Below, one piece after another: positions 1-8,918 of a stretch of DNA of 64,000 nucleotides. How positions within the stretch are numbered: position 1 is the stretch's first letter; each line of letters begins with the position of its first letter. The position numbers and the translations under genes are program-made. The notes under the pieces were generated by a model, which saw only the letters and a list, made by a program, of their open reading frames with translations, was not told where the DNA came from and did not search any database. The DNA is from RGIG5472 sp051867615 (lineage in GTDB: Bacteria; Bacillota; Clostridia; Oscillospirales; Oscillospiraceae): NCBI GenBank assembly GCA_051867615.1, contig JBJDYU010000044.1, positions 76,929-140,928 of the forward strand, written 5' to 3'.

Positions 1-506
1 ATCTCGATATTGCCGCGGCGGAGGATAACGCCGTCGATCTCCCGGGTCTCCTGCGACAGGGTGAACGCCGCGCCGGGGCGCAGGGCGTTGGCCCGGGCCG
101 TCACCTTTTCGCCGATGGCCGCTCTCGCGGCGGCGGAAAGGATCAGCTCCTCCCGGCCGTCCTCGGCGTTTTTCGCCGCGAAGGACGCCAGCAGCTCCAC
201 CATTTCCGCCTCCGGCAGGGCCAGACGCTTCTCCAGCGCCCGGGCAAAGGTCTCCTCCAGCATCTCCTGCTTCGCCGCCAGCTGCATCTGCCGCGCCTCC
301 ATCTCCGCCGCGCTCACCAGACGGTCACGGTAGAACCGGGCCGCCTCGGCGTTCTGCGCGCGGCCAAGGCGCAGCCGCTCCTCCGCCTGCCGCTCAGCCT
401 CCGCCCGGACGCCGTCAGCTTTCTTTCCGGCTTCCTGCAGCAGGCTGTCGATCTCGGCGCGGGCGTCGCGCTCAATGCGCTGCGTGATCTTTTCGATACC
501 GTTCAT
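1..506 (-). CDS. atpE: V-type ATP synthase subunit E, 3' end beyond window
   Basis: Peripheral-stalk subunit E of a V/A-type ATPase, which with subunit G/H links the catalytic A3B3 head to membrane subunit I. Translation from the ATG at 506 begins MNGIEKITQRIERDARAEID and continues as an Ala/Glu/Arg-rich helix, as expected for a stalk protein. 168 codons are visible of the roughly 190-200 usual, so the C-terminus lies outside the window. An AAAGGTG ribosome site sits 6 nt before the start. The gene follows the c-subunit gene by 22 nt in the same operon. The catalytic subunits are not in this window. Confidence 0.9.
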   Translation of the reverse strand, partial: MNGIEKITQRIERDARAEIDSLLQEAGKKADGVRAEAERQAEERLRLGRAQNAEAARFYRDRLVSAAEMEARQMQLAAKQEMLEETFARALEKRLALPEAEMVELLASFAAKNAEDGREELILSAAARAAIGEKVTARANALRPGAAFTLSQETREIDGVILRRGNIE

Positions 507-528
507 TGTGCGTCACCTTTCTTTGGGA

Positions 529-1011
529 TCAGATCCAAAGCAGCATCAGCATGGAGGCCAGCAGAGACAAGATGGCGTAGAACTCAACGATACCGCAGAG
601 GATCAGGCCCTTGGACCAGTCGTTGGGCTTTTTCGCGAGGATGTTGATGGAGCCGGCTGCCACGCGGCCCTGGGCGATGGCGGAAAGCAGACCGCCCAGC
701 GCCATGGGCATACAGGCCGCGAAGTACTGCAGGCCCTGCATCACCGTGAGGTCCGCGGCGGCGCCGCTGAGCATACCCATGCGGATAAGGGCGAAGAACC
801 AGACCACCAGACCGTACAGGCCCTGGGTGCCGGGCAGCAGCTGCAGCACCATGACCTTACCGGACTTGGAGGGGTCCTGACTGAGCAGACCCGTGCCGGC
901 TTCACCGGCGATGCCGGTACCCTTTGCGCTGCCCACGCAGGAAAGACCCACCGCGAGACCGGAACCAAACAATGCCAGAGCCATACCGCCAAACGCTTCG
1001 AAGAAACTCAT
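529..1011 (-). CDS. atpK: V-type ATP synthase subunit K (membrane rotor c-subunit)
   Basis: 160-aa proteolipid with four predicted membrane helices, the duplicated-hairpin form of V-ATPases. The motif LPGTQGLYG (residues 59-67), Gln114 in AIAQGR and Glu143 in GIVEFYAIL line up with L61/T64/Q65/Q110/E139, which bind sodium in Enterococcus hirae NtpK. All of these ligands are present here, so sodium rather than proton transport is the better guess (inference from family knowledge). A GGGAGG ribosome site precedes the ATG. It lies between subunits I and E with short gaps, as in other Firmicute V-ATPase operons. Confidence 0.95.
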   Translation of the reverse strand: MSFFEAFGGMALALFGSGLAVGLSCVGSAKGTGIAGEAGTGLLSQDPSKSGKVMVLQLLPGTQGLYGLVVWFFALIRMGMLSGAAADLTVMQGLQYFAACMPMALGGLLSAIAQGRVAAGSINILAKKPNDWSKGLILCGIVEFYAILSLLASMLMLLWI

Positions 1012-1028
1012 TTTCTGTACCTCCCAAA

Positions 1029-2948
1029 TTATTCTTTTACGATATCCACAAATTGTGTTTTCACTTCCAACGGACAGAAGGGCTTCCCTCCGTCCTCATA
1101 GAACCGGCCGAAGAATTCCAGACACTGCAGGCGCATATCGTGAACATAGCAGCCCAGCAGGTTCAGCGCCAGGTTCAGCGCATTTCCCACCATGGAAATG
1201 AGGAAGAACGTGACGATATTGCCGGTGATGTTGCCGAGGGTATTGAACACCTGGGCGATGACCGCGCCCGCCAGCATCAGGGCCATGAGGCGGGAGTAAG
1301 ACAAAATGTCGCTGAAATAGCCGGTGATGTTGTTGTACAGCGACCCGCCGATGCCCAGAATCTTGCCGATGACGCCCTTCTTGCCGTAGCCCTGGGTCAG
1401 GACAATGATAGCCAGCGCGGCCAGGAGGGCCGGCTTCCACGCGCTCAGCGCCGCGCCGAGGCCGATGCAGAGGAAGACCAGGAACCATGCGCCCTCCCCC
1501 ATCAGTGCGCCCATGACGTCGCCGCGCCTGCACTTCATCCGCATACTGACGGCCATACCGGTAAAGATCTGTATCACGCCCAGGGCCAGCGAGCCGCCCA
1601 GAACCATCAGCGCGTCGTCCAGGGGGCTGAACAGCGCCGGCAGGGCGAAGGTGCTGTCCGGGTTATACAGCCGGATGAGCTGCGGGATCAGATCGCCGAA
1701 AAATCCGCCGGTCATGGCGCCCACCACAAAGGTGCTGAAGCCGCAAAGCCCCAGCAGGGGTACCATGTGCCGGGTGGTGGGGCCGTTGGGTCTGGTGCGC
1801 TTCATGATGATATAGGACGCCAGCATCATCAGCAGGCCGTAGCCCATGTCCGCCATCATAAACCCGTAGAAGAAAATGAAAAAGGGCGCCATGAGGGGGT
1901 TCGGGTCCACGCCGTTGTAGGCCGGGAGGGAATACATCTCCGTGACCATGTTCAGCGGCCGGGTCAGGCTGTTGTTCTTCAGCGACACCGGCACGTCCGG
2001 ATACTCCTCCTCCGCAGGCTCACGCAGCTCCCAGGCGCAGTCCGTGCTCTCCATAAGGGCGCGGAACTCCTCCTCTTTTTCCGCAGGGAGCCAGCCCTTC
2101 AGCAGCGTCACCGCACCCCGGGCGCGGAGCCGCTCCGTGGCCTCCTCCCGGGCGAGATACTGCCGTATCCTGTCCTGCAGCTGCACGAGCCGCGATGCCA
2201 GATCACCCTTTTCCACGATGGCCTGCTTTTCCAGCTCCCGCTTTTGCTGCAGCGCCGCCAGCTCCTGCCGGATGCGCTCCTGATTCTCCCCCAGCGTGCC
2301 GGCAAGGTCCTTCCAGACCGGCAGCGAGAAGCCCGCGTCCCGCAAAGCGCCCAGCGCTTCCTTCTCCTGGCTCCGGTGTACCACCAAAGCCAGATATTTC
2401 AGCTCCTTATCCTCGGAGAGCAAAAACAGCTCCGCTTCCTCCGCCGCTTCCGCGAGACGGCTCCGCAGCGCTTCCAGCTCCGTTTTCGCCGGCAGCGTGC
2501 CGGGGATCACCCGGGCCTGCTTCGTGCCGTCGAAATCCAGCGGCAGCGGATACGCCTGCCACGGCGCAAGGCTCATCTCCTGCGACCGCAGCTCCGCCTC
2601 TCTGGCGGCGATGGTCTGGATGGTCTGGGCGTGTCCGTTGACCTCCCGGGCCAGGCGCACGTCGCTCCGCCAGGTGGTCTTGTCCCAGAAATCCGCCTCC
2701 GACACCGTGGGGCGCGGCGTCAGAAAGCCCTTTTTCTCCGGCGCGTATTCCCGTATGGTCCCCAGCGCCGCCTCCACATCCCGGGAAAACGCGCGGAGCG
2801 TGTCGGCCTTGGAGGGCAGCGGCGTAAAGCCGTCCTCCTCCGCCGGGCCCACCTCCACGCAGCCGAAGTGCTGCAGCGTCCGCAGCAGCTGCTTCACGTC
2901 CCGGGAGGGGGCCAGCAGGGTCAGCGCCTTCATTTTTACAATAGACAA
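1029..2948 (-). CDS. atpI: V-type ATP synthase subunit I (membrane stator)
   Basis: 639-aa subunit I/a. It has a soluble N-terminal half with long charged coiled-coil stretches (about residues 110-270) that contacts the peripheral stalk. The C-terminal half is a multi-helix membrane domain starting near residue 350. Arg553 in the segment YSRLMALMLAG is the likely conserved arginine facing the rotor glutamate. I chose a TTG start (2948): GGAGGGAG lies 9 nt upstream of it, and the protein then begins MSIVKMKAL, typical of the family. The first ATG (2933) would be too far from that site. The upstream stalk gene ends 4 nt before this start, so the two are translationally close. Confidence 0.94.
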   Translation of the reverse strand: MSIVKMKALTLLAPSRDVKQLLRTLQHFGCVEVGPAEEDGFTPLPSKADTLRAFSRDVEAALGTIREYAPEKKGFLTPRPTVSEADFWDKTTWRSDVRLAREVNGHAQTIQTIAAREAELRSQEMSLAPWQAYPLPLDFDGTKQARVIPGTLPAKTELEALRSRLAEAAEEAELFLLSEDKELKYLALVVHRSQEKEALGALRDAGFSLPVWKDLAGTLGENQERIRQELAALQQKRELEKQAIVEKGDLASRLVQLQDRIRQYLAREEATERLRARGAVTLLKGWLPAEKEEEFRALMESTDCAWELREPAEEEYPDVPVSLKNNSLTRPLNMVTEMYSLPAYNGVDPNPLMAPFFIFFYGFMMADMGYGLLMMLASYIIMKRTRPNGPTTRHMVPLLGLCGFSTFVVGAMTGGFFGDLIPQLIRLYNPDSTFALPALFSPLDDALMVLGGSLALGVIQIFTGMAVSMRMKCRRGDVMGALMGEGAWFLVFLCIGLGAALSAWKPALLAALAIIVLTQGYGKKGVIGKILGIGGSLYNNITGYFSDILSYSRLMALMLAGAVIAQVFNTLGNITGNIVTFFLISMVGNALNLALNLLGCYVHDMRLQCLEFFGRFYEDGGKPFCPLEVKTQFVDIVKE

Positions 2949-2952
2949 GGTC

Positions 2953-3261
2953 TCACACTCCCTCCGCCAGAATCCTTTCCACCGCCTGGGCCTGCCGCGC
3001 GGCGGCCTGGGCCTTCAGGGCGCGGCAGCGCTCCTCCGCCGCCGCGAGGATCTGCGCGCGCTCCTGCGCGGCTTCCTCCTCCGCCCGGGCCATCAGCGCC
3101 TGGCGCTCCTGCTTCAGCGTCTCCTCCGCCGCCGCAGCTGTGGCGGACGCCGCTTTCTCTGCCTCAAGCGCCATTTTCTGCGCGCTGGCGCGGGCGGCGG
3201 CCTTTTCCTCCTCCATCCGCGTCTCGGTCTCCTGGATCGTCCGGATGCTTTCTTCCAGCAT
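2953..3261 (-). CDS. V-type ATP synthase subunit G/H (peripheral stalk)
   Basis: 102-aa, almost entirely Ala/Glu/Lys/Arg-rich helical protein, the size and composition of the small stalk subunit that heads many clostridial V-ATPase operons (called G, H or NtpF). The start at 3261 (MLEESIRTIQ) has GGCGGTGAG at good spacing. The open frame runs further upstream to 3372, but that extension begins about at the predicted transcription start, so it is unlikely to be coding. It is the first gene of the operon. Family assignment rests on position and composition, because the sequence is low complexity. Confidence 0.82.
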   Translation of the reverse strand: MLEESIRTIQETETRMEEEKAAARASAQKMALEAEKAASATAAAAEETLKQERQALMARAEEEAAQERAQILAAAEERCRALKAQAAARQAQAVERILAEGV

Positions 3262-3379
3262 GATCTCACCGCCTTTTTCATCATTTCTGAGCCGGGTCGC
3301 CGTCCCGTGGGACGCCGGACCCGGCGCAGGAAGGGTTTGCTTATACGTGCATAAATTTCCTTTATATTCCATCTTTTTT

Positions 3380-3408
3380 ATTATACCTCTTATACGTCAG
3401 CTTGTCAA
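3380..3408 (-). promoter_or_regulatory. sigma-A promoter of the V-ATPase operon
   Basis: On the minus strand, TTGACA (3408-3403) and TATAAT (3385-3380) are both perfect and separated by 17 nt. It lies about 120 nt upstream of the subunit G/H start and points into the operon. Confidence 0.85.
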
Positions 3409-3471
3409 TTTTATTTAAAATATATCAGCGTTTCCCCCAAAAGGAGCCGGCCTCCGGCTGGCTCTCCGGAC

Positions 3472-3504
3472 AAAAAGGACGGCCCGGGAACTCCCGGACC
3501 GTCC
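3472..3504 (-). terminator. rho-independent terminator after the glycosidase-like gene
   Basis: Minus-strand hairpin pairing GGACGGtCCGGGA with TCCCGGgCCGTCC (3504-3477), followed by TTTTT. It starts 14 nt past the stop at 3519, just before the V-ATPase promoter. Confidence 0.8.
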
Positions 3505-3518
3505 ATCGTTTTATTCTG

Positions 3519-4514
3519 TCATGGCTGCACCGTGCAGCGGTTGCCCTCCTCGGCGTCATAGCGCACCAGCATGACGCTGTCGGAGAGGGCGCGCAGGGCC
3601 TGCTCCGCCGCCTCGCCGTCCGCCGCGCGGACATACACCCGCCGCACAGCGCCGAGAAGCCGGGGCAGCTCCCAGCCCGCCGTTTCATTCCCGCCGGCGA
3701 GGAGCGTCTCCTCCTCCATCACCAGGCTCAGGCAGACCTTTTTGCCCTCCAGCGCCCCGGTCAGCTCCGCGAAGAAGCGCTCGATCTCCGCCTGCTTATC
3801 ATCGGAGACAGGGCTGCACTTCTCCAGCCTTCCCGCTGTGGGATAGCGGGCCTCGTCCAGCACGATCTCGTCAAAGCCCAGCTCCGCCAGCTCCACGCAG
3901 AGGGAGACGAGATACGCCCGCGCCGCTTCCTTGCCGGGGTCCAGCCAGTGGGTGTTCTGCCCGTCATACCAGATGTACCCGGAGCTTTGGCAAAGGCCCT
4001 TGCCCGCCATGTCCGCGAGAGCGCAGGCGCTGTCGTGGAAGCAGGAGATACGCGCGATCGTGTACACGTCCGCGTCCAGCAGCTGCTGCAGCTCCCCAAG
4101 GCTCAGCGCGCCGCCGCCGATCAGCTCCTGCGGCGCGACGGAGGATTCATAGCGCAGCAGGCCGTCGGCCTCCTTCAGCCGGACGCAGACGGCGTTATAG
4201 CCCTCGCTCTCCCACCAGTCGCCCCCGGCAAGACGCCCGCGCAGCGCGTCGGCGGAAAGCTCCACCGCCCGCATTTCCTGCACCGGGTCCACCGGGTCCT
4301 CGATGATCAGGTCCACCTCCGGCCCTTCCCCGCCGCCGCTTTCGTCTTCGCGGCTCCAGGGCAGGAGGAAGGAGCGGCCCCCTTCGCTTTGAAATTCCGC
4401 GCGCTCACTGAGAATGAGGTAAGTCCCGCAAAGCAGCAGCAGCGCGACCATGACCGCCACCGCCACTTTCCGCTTCATCGGCACGCGGCCGCGGTAGCTC
4501 TGATATCCCTTCAC
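3519..4514 (-). CDS. putative exported glycosyl hydrolase-like protein (GHL13/DUF4015-type)
   Basis: 331 aa. A membrane anchor or signal helix lies at about residues 15-34 (VAVAVMVALLLLCGTYLIL), then an acidic linker, then a TIM-barrel-like domain. Segments YNAVCVRLKEADG, ARISCFHD, THWLDPGKEAARAYLVSLC and ELGFDEIVLDEARYP match the pattern of the uncharacterised 'putative glycosyl hydrolase' family (COG1306-like), whose substrate is unknown. The start is GTG at 4514, with AAAGGAGG 7 nt upstream; the next ATG (4478) has no comparable site. The family is recognised from pattern only and activity is not shown. It lies downstream of rpiB on the same strand. Confidence 0.7.
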   Translation of the reverse strand: MKGYQSYRGRVPMKRKVAVAVMVALLLLCGTYLILSERAEFQSEGGRSFLLPWSREDESGGGEGPEVDLIIEDPVDPVQEMRAVELSADALRGRLAGGDWWESEGYNAVCVRLKEADGLLRYESSVAPQELIGGGALSLGELQQLLDADVYTIARISCFHDSACALADMAGKGLCQSSGYIWYDGQNTHWLDPGKEAARAYLVSLCVELAELGFDEIVLDEARYPTAGRLEKCSPVSDDKQAEIERFFAELTGALEGKKVCLSLVMEEETLLAGGNETAGWELPRLLGAVRRVYVRAADGEAAEQALRALSDSVMLVRYDAEEGNRCTVQP

Positions 4515-4551
4515 GGGCCATCCTCCTTTCCCCGATCTTGCGCGGAGGCGG

Positions 4552-4992
4552 TCAGCGCCCTTCGATCTCCATCAGGCGGTCCACCCGGCGCTGATGCCGT
4601 CCGCCCTCAAAGGCGGTGGTGAGGAACACGTCCACCATGCGTTTGGCCACGTTCAGGCCCACCATGCCCGCGCCGATGGCGAGCACGTTGGCGTCGTTGT
4701 GCCGCCGGGTCATTTCCGCGGACAGCACGTCGCCGCAGTGGGCGCAGCGGATGCCTCTTACCTTGTTGGCGGCCATGGAGATGCCGATGCCCGTGGTGCA
4801 GACCACGACGCCCATCTCGCACTCCCCGGACGCCACGGCCCGGGCCGCCGCCTCCCCATAAACGGGATAGTCGCAGCTTTCCGTGCTGTAGCAGCCGCAG
4901 TCCTGCACCTCATGGCCCTGCTCCGTGAGATAGGCCTTCAACGCCTCCTTCATGGCGTAACCGCCGTGGTCGCAGCCCATTGCGATCTTCAT
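4552..4992 (-). CDS. rpiB: ribose 5-phosphate isomerase B
   Basis: 146-aa RpiB of the LacAB/RpiB family, interconverting ribulose 5-phosphate and ribose 5-phosphate in the pentose phosphate pathway. Diagnostic features: N-terminal MKIAMGCDHGGYAMKEALK with the Asp-His pair, the active-site loop CTTGIGISMAANKVRGIRCAHC, and RRHNDANVLAIGAGMVG. Length is normal. It sits between dnaJ and the glycosidase-like gene, and a shared transcript with the chaperone operon cannot be excluded because only 36 nt separate it from dnaJ. Confidence 0.95.
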   Translation of the reverse strand: MKIAMGCDHGGYAMKEALKAYLTEQGHEVQDCGCYSTESCDYPVYGEAAARAVASGECEMGVVVCTTGIGISMAANKVRGIRCAHCGDVLSAEMTRRHNDANVLAIGAGMVGLNVAKRMVDVFLTTAFEGGRHQRRVDRLMEIEGR

Positions 4993-5028
4993 GTCCTGTT
5001 CTCCTTTGTTATTTTGTCGGGGCGGCTG

Positions 5029-6171
5029 TTACCGCCAGAATTTCCGGAAAAAGCCCTTCTGGTCGTCGTAGTTCTCCTCGCCCAGACTCTCGCTGAAGGC
5101 TTTCAGCTTTTCCTTCTGGTGCTTGGTCAGGTTACGCGGCGTCTCGATGTACACCGTCACATACTGGTCGCCCCGGCCCCGGCCGTGGAGCAGGGGGATG
5201 CCCTTGCCCTTGAGCCGGAAGGTGGTGCCGCTGCGGGTCCCCTCGGGCAGGGTGTACTTCACCTTGCCGTCGATGGTGGGGATCTCCAGCTCCGCGCCCA
5301 GCACCGCCTGGGCGAAGGTGATGGGCGCTTCGCAGAGGACGGAGGTGCCGTCCCGGCGGAACAGCTCATGGGGCCGCACGGTGATGACGATGAGCAGATC
5401 GCCGTTGCTGCCGCCGTTCTTCCCGGCGTGGCCCTGTCCCCGCAGGGAGATGGTCTGGCCGTCGTCGATACCGGCGGGAACGTCCACCTGGATGGTCTTG
5501 CGCTTGCGCTCGCTGCCGGTTCCGTGGCAGATGTGGCAGGGCTGGTGGATGATCTTGCCCTTGCCGCCGCAGTTGGGGCAGGGCGCGCTGGTGGAAAAGA
5601 CGCCCATGGGGGTCTGCTTGCGCTGCTGCACCACGCCCCGTCCGCCGCAGGTGGGGCAGATCTCCGGCGTGGTCCCCGGCTCGCAGCCGGTGCCGCGGCA
5701 GCTCTCGCAGTTTTCCATGCGCTCCACCGTCACCGCCTTCTTGCAGCCGAAGGCCGCCTCCTCGAAGGTCAGCGTCAGGGCGATGCGGATGCTGTCGCCC
5801 CGCTGGGGGGCGTTGGGGTTGCTCCGGGTGCCGCCGCCGAAGCCGCCGCCGAAGAAGCTGCCGAAGATGTCCCCCAGATCGCCGAAGTCGAAGCCGCCAT
5901 TGAAGCCGCCGTTAAACCCGCCGGCCCCCGCGCCGTAGCTGGGATCAACCCCCGCGAAGCCGAACTGGTCATACCGGGCCTTCTTCTCCGGGTCGCTCAG
6001 GATCTCGTTGGCCTCGTTGACCTCCTTGAACTTCTCCTCCGCTGCCTTGTCGCCGGGGTTCAGATCCGGATGGTACTTCCGCGCCAGCTTCTTATATGCT
6101 TTTTTGATCTCCTCGGCGCTGGCGCCCTTTTGCAGGCCCAGCACCTCATAGTAGTCTCTTTTTTCAGCCAT
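5029..6171 (-). CDS. dnaJ: chaperone protein DnaJ
   Basis: 380-aa type I DnaJ (Hsp40), the co-chaperone that delivers unfolded protein to DnaK and stimulates its ATPase. The J domain (residues 1-70) carries the HPD motif in ARKYHPDLNPG. It is followed by a Gly/Phe-rich linker (about 75-115), four CxxCxGxG-type zinc repeats (about 150-215) and a C-terminal substrate domain. It is the last chaperone gene of hrcA-grpE-dnaK-dnaJ. It lies 190 nt after dnaK, a gap with GC-rich sequence but no gene. Confidence 0.98.
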   Translation of the reverse strand: MAEKRDYYEVLGLQKGASAEEIKKAYKKLARKYHPDLNPGDKAAEEKFKEVNEANEILSDPEKKARYDQFGFAGVDPSYGAGAGGFNGGFNGGFDFGDLGDIFGSFFGGGFGGGTRSNPNAPQRGDSIRIALTLTFEEAAFGCKKAVTVERMENCESCRGTGCEPGTTPEICPTCGGRGVVQQRKQTPMGVFSTSAPCPNCGGKGKIIHQPCHICHGTGSERKRKTIQVDVPAGIDDGQTISLRGQGHAGKNGGSNGDLLIVITVRPHELFRRDGTSVLCEAPITFAQAVLGAELEIPTIDGKVKYTLPEGTRSGTTFRLKGKGIPLLHGRGRGDQYVTVYIETPRNLTKHQKEKLKAFSESLGEENYDDQKGFFRKFWR

Positions 6172-6361
6172 AGTCTATTCTCCGCTCCTGCGGGGCCGCT
6201 TTGCCCCATGGTTTCCCGGCGCCTTCGCCGGAAGGATACAAAGCAGTTTTTCCCTGCCGCTTTCGCGCAGGGAAAAACGCTTGGCGGGGGCCGTTTCCGG
6301 CCCCCCGGCCCGGGGCAGGGACGCTTCCCTCCGCAGAGGGAAAGCGGTCCCGCCGGGATGT

Positions 6362-8218
6362 TTACTTATTGTCGTCGTCCACGACCTTGTAGTCGGCGTC
6401 GTAGTAGTCCTGACCGCCGCCCTGGCCGTTCTGGCCGCCCTGCGCGCCGCCCATGTCGGGGCCGCCGGCCTGGCCGCCGTTCGGGTTCGCCTGCTGATAG
6501 AGCTTCTCGCTGACGGCATAGAAGGCCTTGGTCAGCTCCTCCGTCGCGGCCTTGATGGCGGCGGTGTCGGTGCCCTTCAACGTCTCCTTCAGCTTGTCAG
6601 CCGCGCTCTGCACGCTGGCCTTATCCTCCGCGGAGAGCTTATCGCCCATCTCGCTGAGGGTCTTTTCCGTCTGATACACCATCTGGTCGGCCTGGTTGCG
6701 GGTCTCCACCTCGTCCTTGAGCTTCGCGTCCTCGGCGGCGTACTGCTCCGCTTCCTTCACGGCCCGCTCGATGTCCTCCTTGCTCATGTTGGAGGAGGAG
6801 GTGATGGTGATGTGCTGCTCCTTACCGGTGCCCAGGTCCTTGGCGGAGACGTTCACGATGCCGTTGGCATCGATGTCGAAGGTGACCTCGATCTGGGGCA
6901 CGCCGCGGCGGGCCGGGGCGATGCCGTCCAGATGGAAGCGGCCCAGGCTCTTGTTGGCGGCGGCCATTTCACGCTCGCCCTGCAGCACGTTGACCTCCAC
7001 GCTGGTCTGGTTGTCGGCGGCGGTGGAGAAGATCTGGCTCTTTTTCACGGGGATGGTGGAGTTGCGCTCGATGAGTCTCGTGCAGACGCCGCCCACGGTC
7101 TCGATGCCGAGGGACAGGGGGGTGACGTCCAGCAGCAGCAGGCCCTTCACGTCGCCCACCAGCACGCCGCCCTGCAGCGCCGCGCCCATGGCCACGCACT
7201 CGTCGGGGTTGATGCCCTTGAAGCCTTCCTTGCCGGTCAGCTTCCTGACCATATCCTGCACGGCGGGAATACGGCTGGAGCCGCCTACCATCAGCACCTT
7301 CTGGATGTCGTTGCCGCTGAGGCCCGCGTCGCTCATGGCCTGGCGCACGGGGCCGGCGGTGGCTTCCACCAGATGGGCGGTCAGCTCGTTGAACTTCGCC
7401 CGCGTCAGCGTCAGGTCCAGATGCTTGGGGCCGGTGGCGTCGGCGGTGATATAGGGGAGGTTGATGTTGGAGGAGGTGACGCCGGAAAGCTCGATCTTGG
7501 CCTTCTCCGCCGCCTCCTTCAGGCGCTGCATGGCCACCTTGTCGCCGGTCAGGTCGATGCCCTCGGCCCGCTTGAACTCAGCGGCCATCCAGTCCATGAC
7601 GCACTTGTCGAAGTCGTCGCCGCCCAGGCGGTTGTTGCCGGCGGTGGCCAGGACCTCGATGACGCCGTCGTCGATGTCCAGGATGGACACATCGAAGGTG
7701 CCGCCGCCCAGGTCGTAGACCATGATCTTCTGGCTCTGCTCCTTATCCACACCGTAGGCGAGGGCCGCCGCGGTGGGCTCGTTGATGATGCGCTTGACGT
7801 CCAGGCCCGCGATCTTGCCCGCGTCCTTGGTGGCCTGGCGCTGGGAATCGGTGAAGTACGCGGGGACGGTGATAACCGCCTCGGTGACGGGGGAGCCGAG
7901 ATAGGCCTCCGCGTCCGCCTTCAGCTTCTGCAGGATCATGGCGCTGATCTCCTGCGGCGTGTACTTCTTGCCGTCGATGTCCACTTTATAGTCGCTGCCC
8001 ATCTCGCGCTTGATGGAGGAGATGGTGCGGTCGGGGTTGGTGATGGCCTGGCGCTTCGCCACCTGGCCTACCATACGCTCGCCGGTCTTGGAAAATGCCA
8101 CCACAGAGGGGGTGGTGCGGTTACCTTCCGCGTTGGCGATGACGACGGCCTCGCCGCCCTCCATGACCGCCACGCAGGAATTGGTGGTGCCGAGATCGAT
8201 ACCGATAACTTTAGACAT
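6362..8218 (-). CDS. dnaK: molecular chaperone DnaK (Hsp70)
   Basis: 618-aa Hsp70. The N-terminal ATPase domain starts MSKVIGIDLGTTNSCVAVMEGG and contains the phosphate loop VYDLGGGTFDVSILD and VGGSSRIPAVQ. The substrate-binding domain starts near residue 380 (LLDVTPLSLGIET), followed by the helical lid and a Gly/Gln/Asp-rich tail ending in DADYKVVDDDNK. Length is normal for Firmicutes. It is the third gene of the CIRCE-controlled operon, about 60 nt after grpE. Confidence 0.99.
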   Translation of the reverse strand: MSKVIGIDLGTTNSCVAVMEGGEAVVIANAEGNRTTPSVVAFSKTGERMVGQVAKRQAITNPDRTISSIKREMGSDYKVDIDGKKYTPQEISAMILQKLKADAEAYLGSPVTEAVITVPAYFTDSQRQATKDAGKIAGLDVKRIINEPTAAALAYGVDKEQSQKIMVYDLGGGTFDVSILDIDDGVIEVLATAGNNRLGGDDFDKCVMDWMAAEFKRAEGIDLTGDKVAMQRLKEAAEKAKIELSGVTSSNINLPYITADATGPKHLDLTLTRAKFNELTAHLVEATAGPVRQAMSDAGLSGNDIQKVLMVGGSSRIPAVQDMVRKLTGKEGFKGINPDECVAMGAALQGGVLVGDVKGLLLLDVTPLSLGIETVGGVCTRLIERNSTIPVKKSQIFSTAADNQTSVEVNVLQGEREMAAANKSLGRFHLDGIAPARRGVPQIEVTFDIDANGIVNVSAKDLGTGKEQHITITSSSNMSKEDIERAVKEAEQYAAEDAKLKDEVETRNQADQMVYQTEKTLSEMGDKLSAEDKASVQSAADKLKETLKGTDTAAIKAATEELTKAFYAVSEKLYQQANPNGGQAGGPDMGGAQGGQNGQGGGQDYYDADYKVVDDDNK

Positions 8219-8279
8219 ACGTTTGTCCTCCTATATATAGATAAGTTTATTTACTGACTGTATGGTATGCGCGCTGCGG

Positions 8280-8918
8280 TCAGTTCGCCACCTTCACCGT
8301 GGCGAAGCGCAGCACCTTTTCGCCCAGCAGAAAACCCTTCTGGAAGATCTCCACCACCGTGTTTTCCCCGGCGCTTTCGTCCTCCACGTGCATGACGGCG
8401 TTCATCCGCTCCGGGTCGAAGGGCTGGCCGAGACACTCCATCTCGCTGACGCCCAGCTTAGTGAGGCTCTCCTTGAACTGCTTGAGGATCATCTCGATGC
8501 CCTGCCGGTGGACGTCGCCCTCCGCCAGGCCCGCGATGGCCCGCTCCAGGTTGTCGTACACCGGGAGCATGGCGGTGAGGGTGTCCGCCTTGGCGTTGTT
8601 GTATATGCCCTCCTTCTCCTTGGCGGTGCGCTTGCGGTAGTTGTCGTACTCTGCGGCCAGCCGGAGGAACTGCTCCTTCTGCGTCTCCAGCTCCTTTGCC
8701 ACGGCCTCCAGCTTTTCCATCTGCGCCTTGGTCAGGGTGAAGGTCTCCTCCTGTTTCTTTTTCTCCGCCTTCTTCCCGCCGGGGGTATCGGCGGCTTCCT
8801 GCTTCTCCGCCGCTTCCGCCGCAATCTCCGTTTCCCGGGGCGCGGTCTCCTCAGCGGGAGTCACAGGAGCGTTTTCCTGCCCGTTCTCCGGCGGGCGGTT
8901 GGTATCGTTACTCATCAT
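8280..8918 (-). CDS. grpE: nucleotide exchange factor GrpE
   Basis: 212-aa GrpE, which releases ADP from DnaK. An acidic, low-complexity N-terminus (about residues 1-60) precedes a long coiled coil and the C-terminal beta domain with GMEMILKQF-like and NPERMNAVMH-like family segments (here FDPERMNAVMHVE). Two adjacent ATGs (8918 and 8915) follow AAGGAG. The second has the more usual spacing, so the true N-terminus could be one residue shorter. The start overlaps the 3' end of hrcA by 8-11 nt, implying translational coupling. Confidence 0.96.
   Translation of the reverse strand: MMSNDTNRPPENGQENAPVTPAEETAPRETEIAAEAAEKQEAADTPGGKKAEKKKQEETFTLTKAQMEKLEAVAKELETQKEQFLRLAAEYDNYRKRTAKEKEGIYNNAKADTLTAMLPVYDNLERAIAGLAEGDVHRQGIEMILKQFKESLTKLGVSEMECLGQPFDPERMNAVMHVEDESAGENTVVEIFQKGFLLGEKVLRFATVKVAN

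Noticed and set aside
924..3263. Plus-strand open frame of 779 codons opposite the V-ATPase subunit I gene
   Set aside because: Shadow of a real gene; Arg/Gln/His/Pro-rich translation and no ribosome site.
6172..6361. Gene in the dnaJ-dnaK spacer
   Set aside because: Open frames exist in several directions because of high GC, but none has a ribosome site or a protein-like composition.
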